The notes under the pieces: generated by a model
The model's input: only the letters and a program-made list of their open reading frames with translations
What the model was told of the DNA's origin: nothing
The model's database searches: none
DNA from: Meghimatium bilineatum
Lineage: Eukaryota; Mollusca; Gastropoda; Stylommatophora; Philomycidae
Direction: 5' to 3'
DNA length: 64,000 nt
NCBI GenBank assembly: GCA_034231615.1
Contig: CM067310.1
Span: forward strand, 6,326,010-6,390,009
Position numbers and translations under genes: made by a program
Shown here: in pieces, positions 63,501 to 64,000 of the stretch
How positions within the stretch are numbered: position 1 is the first letter of the stretch
Layout of the letters: each line of letters opens with the position of its first letter

Positions 63501-64000
63501 ATAGAAATAGGATCAACAGTTGTGTCTTGCTTTTGCCAACACAAATATATATAATTTCTGTTTTATTTAATTATATTCAATAGTTTCTTCTTCTTCTTCA
63601 GCTTTCATTCTCATACTCCCATTGGATCTCTCTTGTAGCAGGACTACTAGATCTCCAGTAGGATGTAGTCCAGAGAATGGAATGCGTTGTGTTGCCGTTT
63701 TATTTGCGCCAATGATTCAATAGTTTGATAATTTATTTTCATTTTAATTATGCTCATTTTCTGCCATTTTAAATATTATTTAGTTCTGTGCGCGCCTAAA
63801 AATTATAGAAATAGAATCAACAGTTGCGTCTTGCCTTTGCCAACACAAATATATATAATTTCTGTGGTATTTAATTATATTTAATAGTTTCATAATTTAT
63901 TTTCATTTTAATTATGCTAATTTGCTGTCGTTTTTAATATTAATTAGTTCTGCTCGCACCTAAAAATTATAGAAATAGTATCAACAGATGCGTCTTGCCT
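60540..64000. repeat. ~165-bp satellite with SINE-containing higher-order units, right array
   Basis: Same monomer as 52727-53560, continuing past the window edge. SINE-bearing monomers start at about 60737, 61530, 62160, 62789 and 63584. Spacings of 793, 630, 629 and 795 bp correspond to three or four monomers, one with the 128-bp insert. Monomer subtypes (ATAATTTATT with TTTGAT or TTTCAT start; CTGCGCGCACC, CTGCTCGCACC, CTGTGCGCGCC) recur in fixed order, showing higher-order organisation. Confidence 0.95.

Overview
The window is animal genomic DNA: a split gene with GT-AG introns, many 5'-truncated LINE copies, SINEs, MITEs, a Polinton-type integrase and long minisatellite/satellite arrays. 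There are no operons, bacterial genes or CRISPR arrays. The repeat mix (RTE-type LINE tails, a LINE ending in a C2H2 finger, tRNA-headed SINEs) suggests a marine invertebrate, plausibly a mollusc, but that is inference and the species cannot be read from the sequence.

One host gene is supported. On the minus strand, six coding exons (35565-35533, 9477-9336, 7675-7574, 6682-6383, 4619-4494, 2113-2014) join with compatible phases into about 267 residues of an SLC7 heteromeric amino-acid transporter light chain, closest in motifs to b(0,+)AT/SLC7A9. Exons 2-6 are secure. The 11-codon first exon is inferred from an ATG, a GTAAGT donor and matching phase. The 3' half lies beyond the left edge. Intron 1 would be about 26 kb and is packed with repeats; intron 2 is almost entirely a 39-bp minisatellite.

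Layout: 1-9.5 kb, transporter exons 6-2 with minisatellites and LINE/SINE debris between them; 9.5-34.3 kb, dense nested LINE, SINE and MITE copies plus arrays of 34, 66, 38 and 33 bp; 34.3-36.4 kb, the least repetitive island, holding candidate exon 1; 36.4-47 kb, LINE fragments, a head-to-head inverted LINE duplication and a 1.33-kb GC-rich retroposon-like insertion with target-site duplication; 47-64 kb, two copies of a ~3-kb segmental duplication separated by a satellite, a frameshifted Polinton-type integrase and an RTE copy, ending in a satellite whose higher-order unit carries an embedded SINE.

Most notable are three short-element families (here A, B, C) that share a core and partly share a 3' end; nested insertions with direct repeats; filled and empty sites of A and B in the two duplication copies; a SINE captured into a satellite and amplified with it; and a minisatellite expanded from about one unit to ~1.8 kb in only one duplication copy. 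The long open frames in that array (both strands) and in other arrays are by-products of unit lengths divisible by three, not genes.
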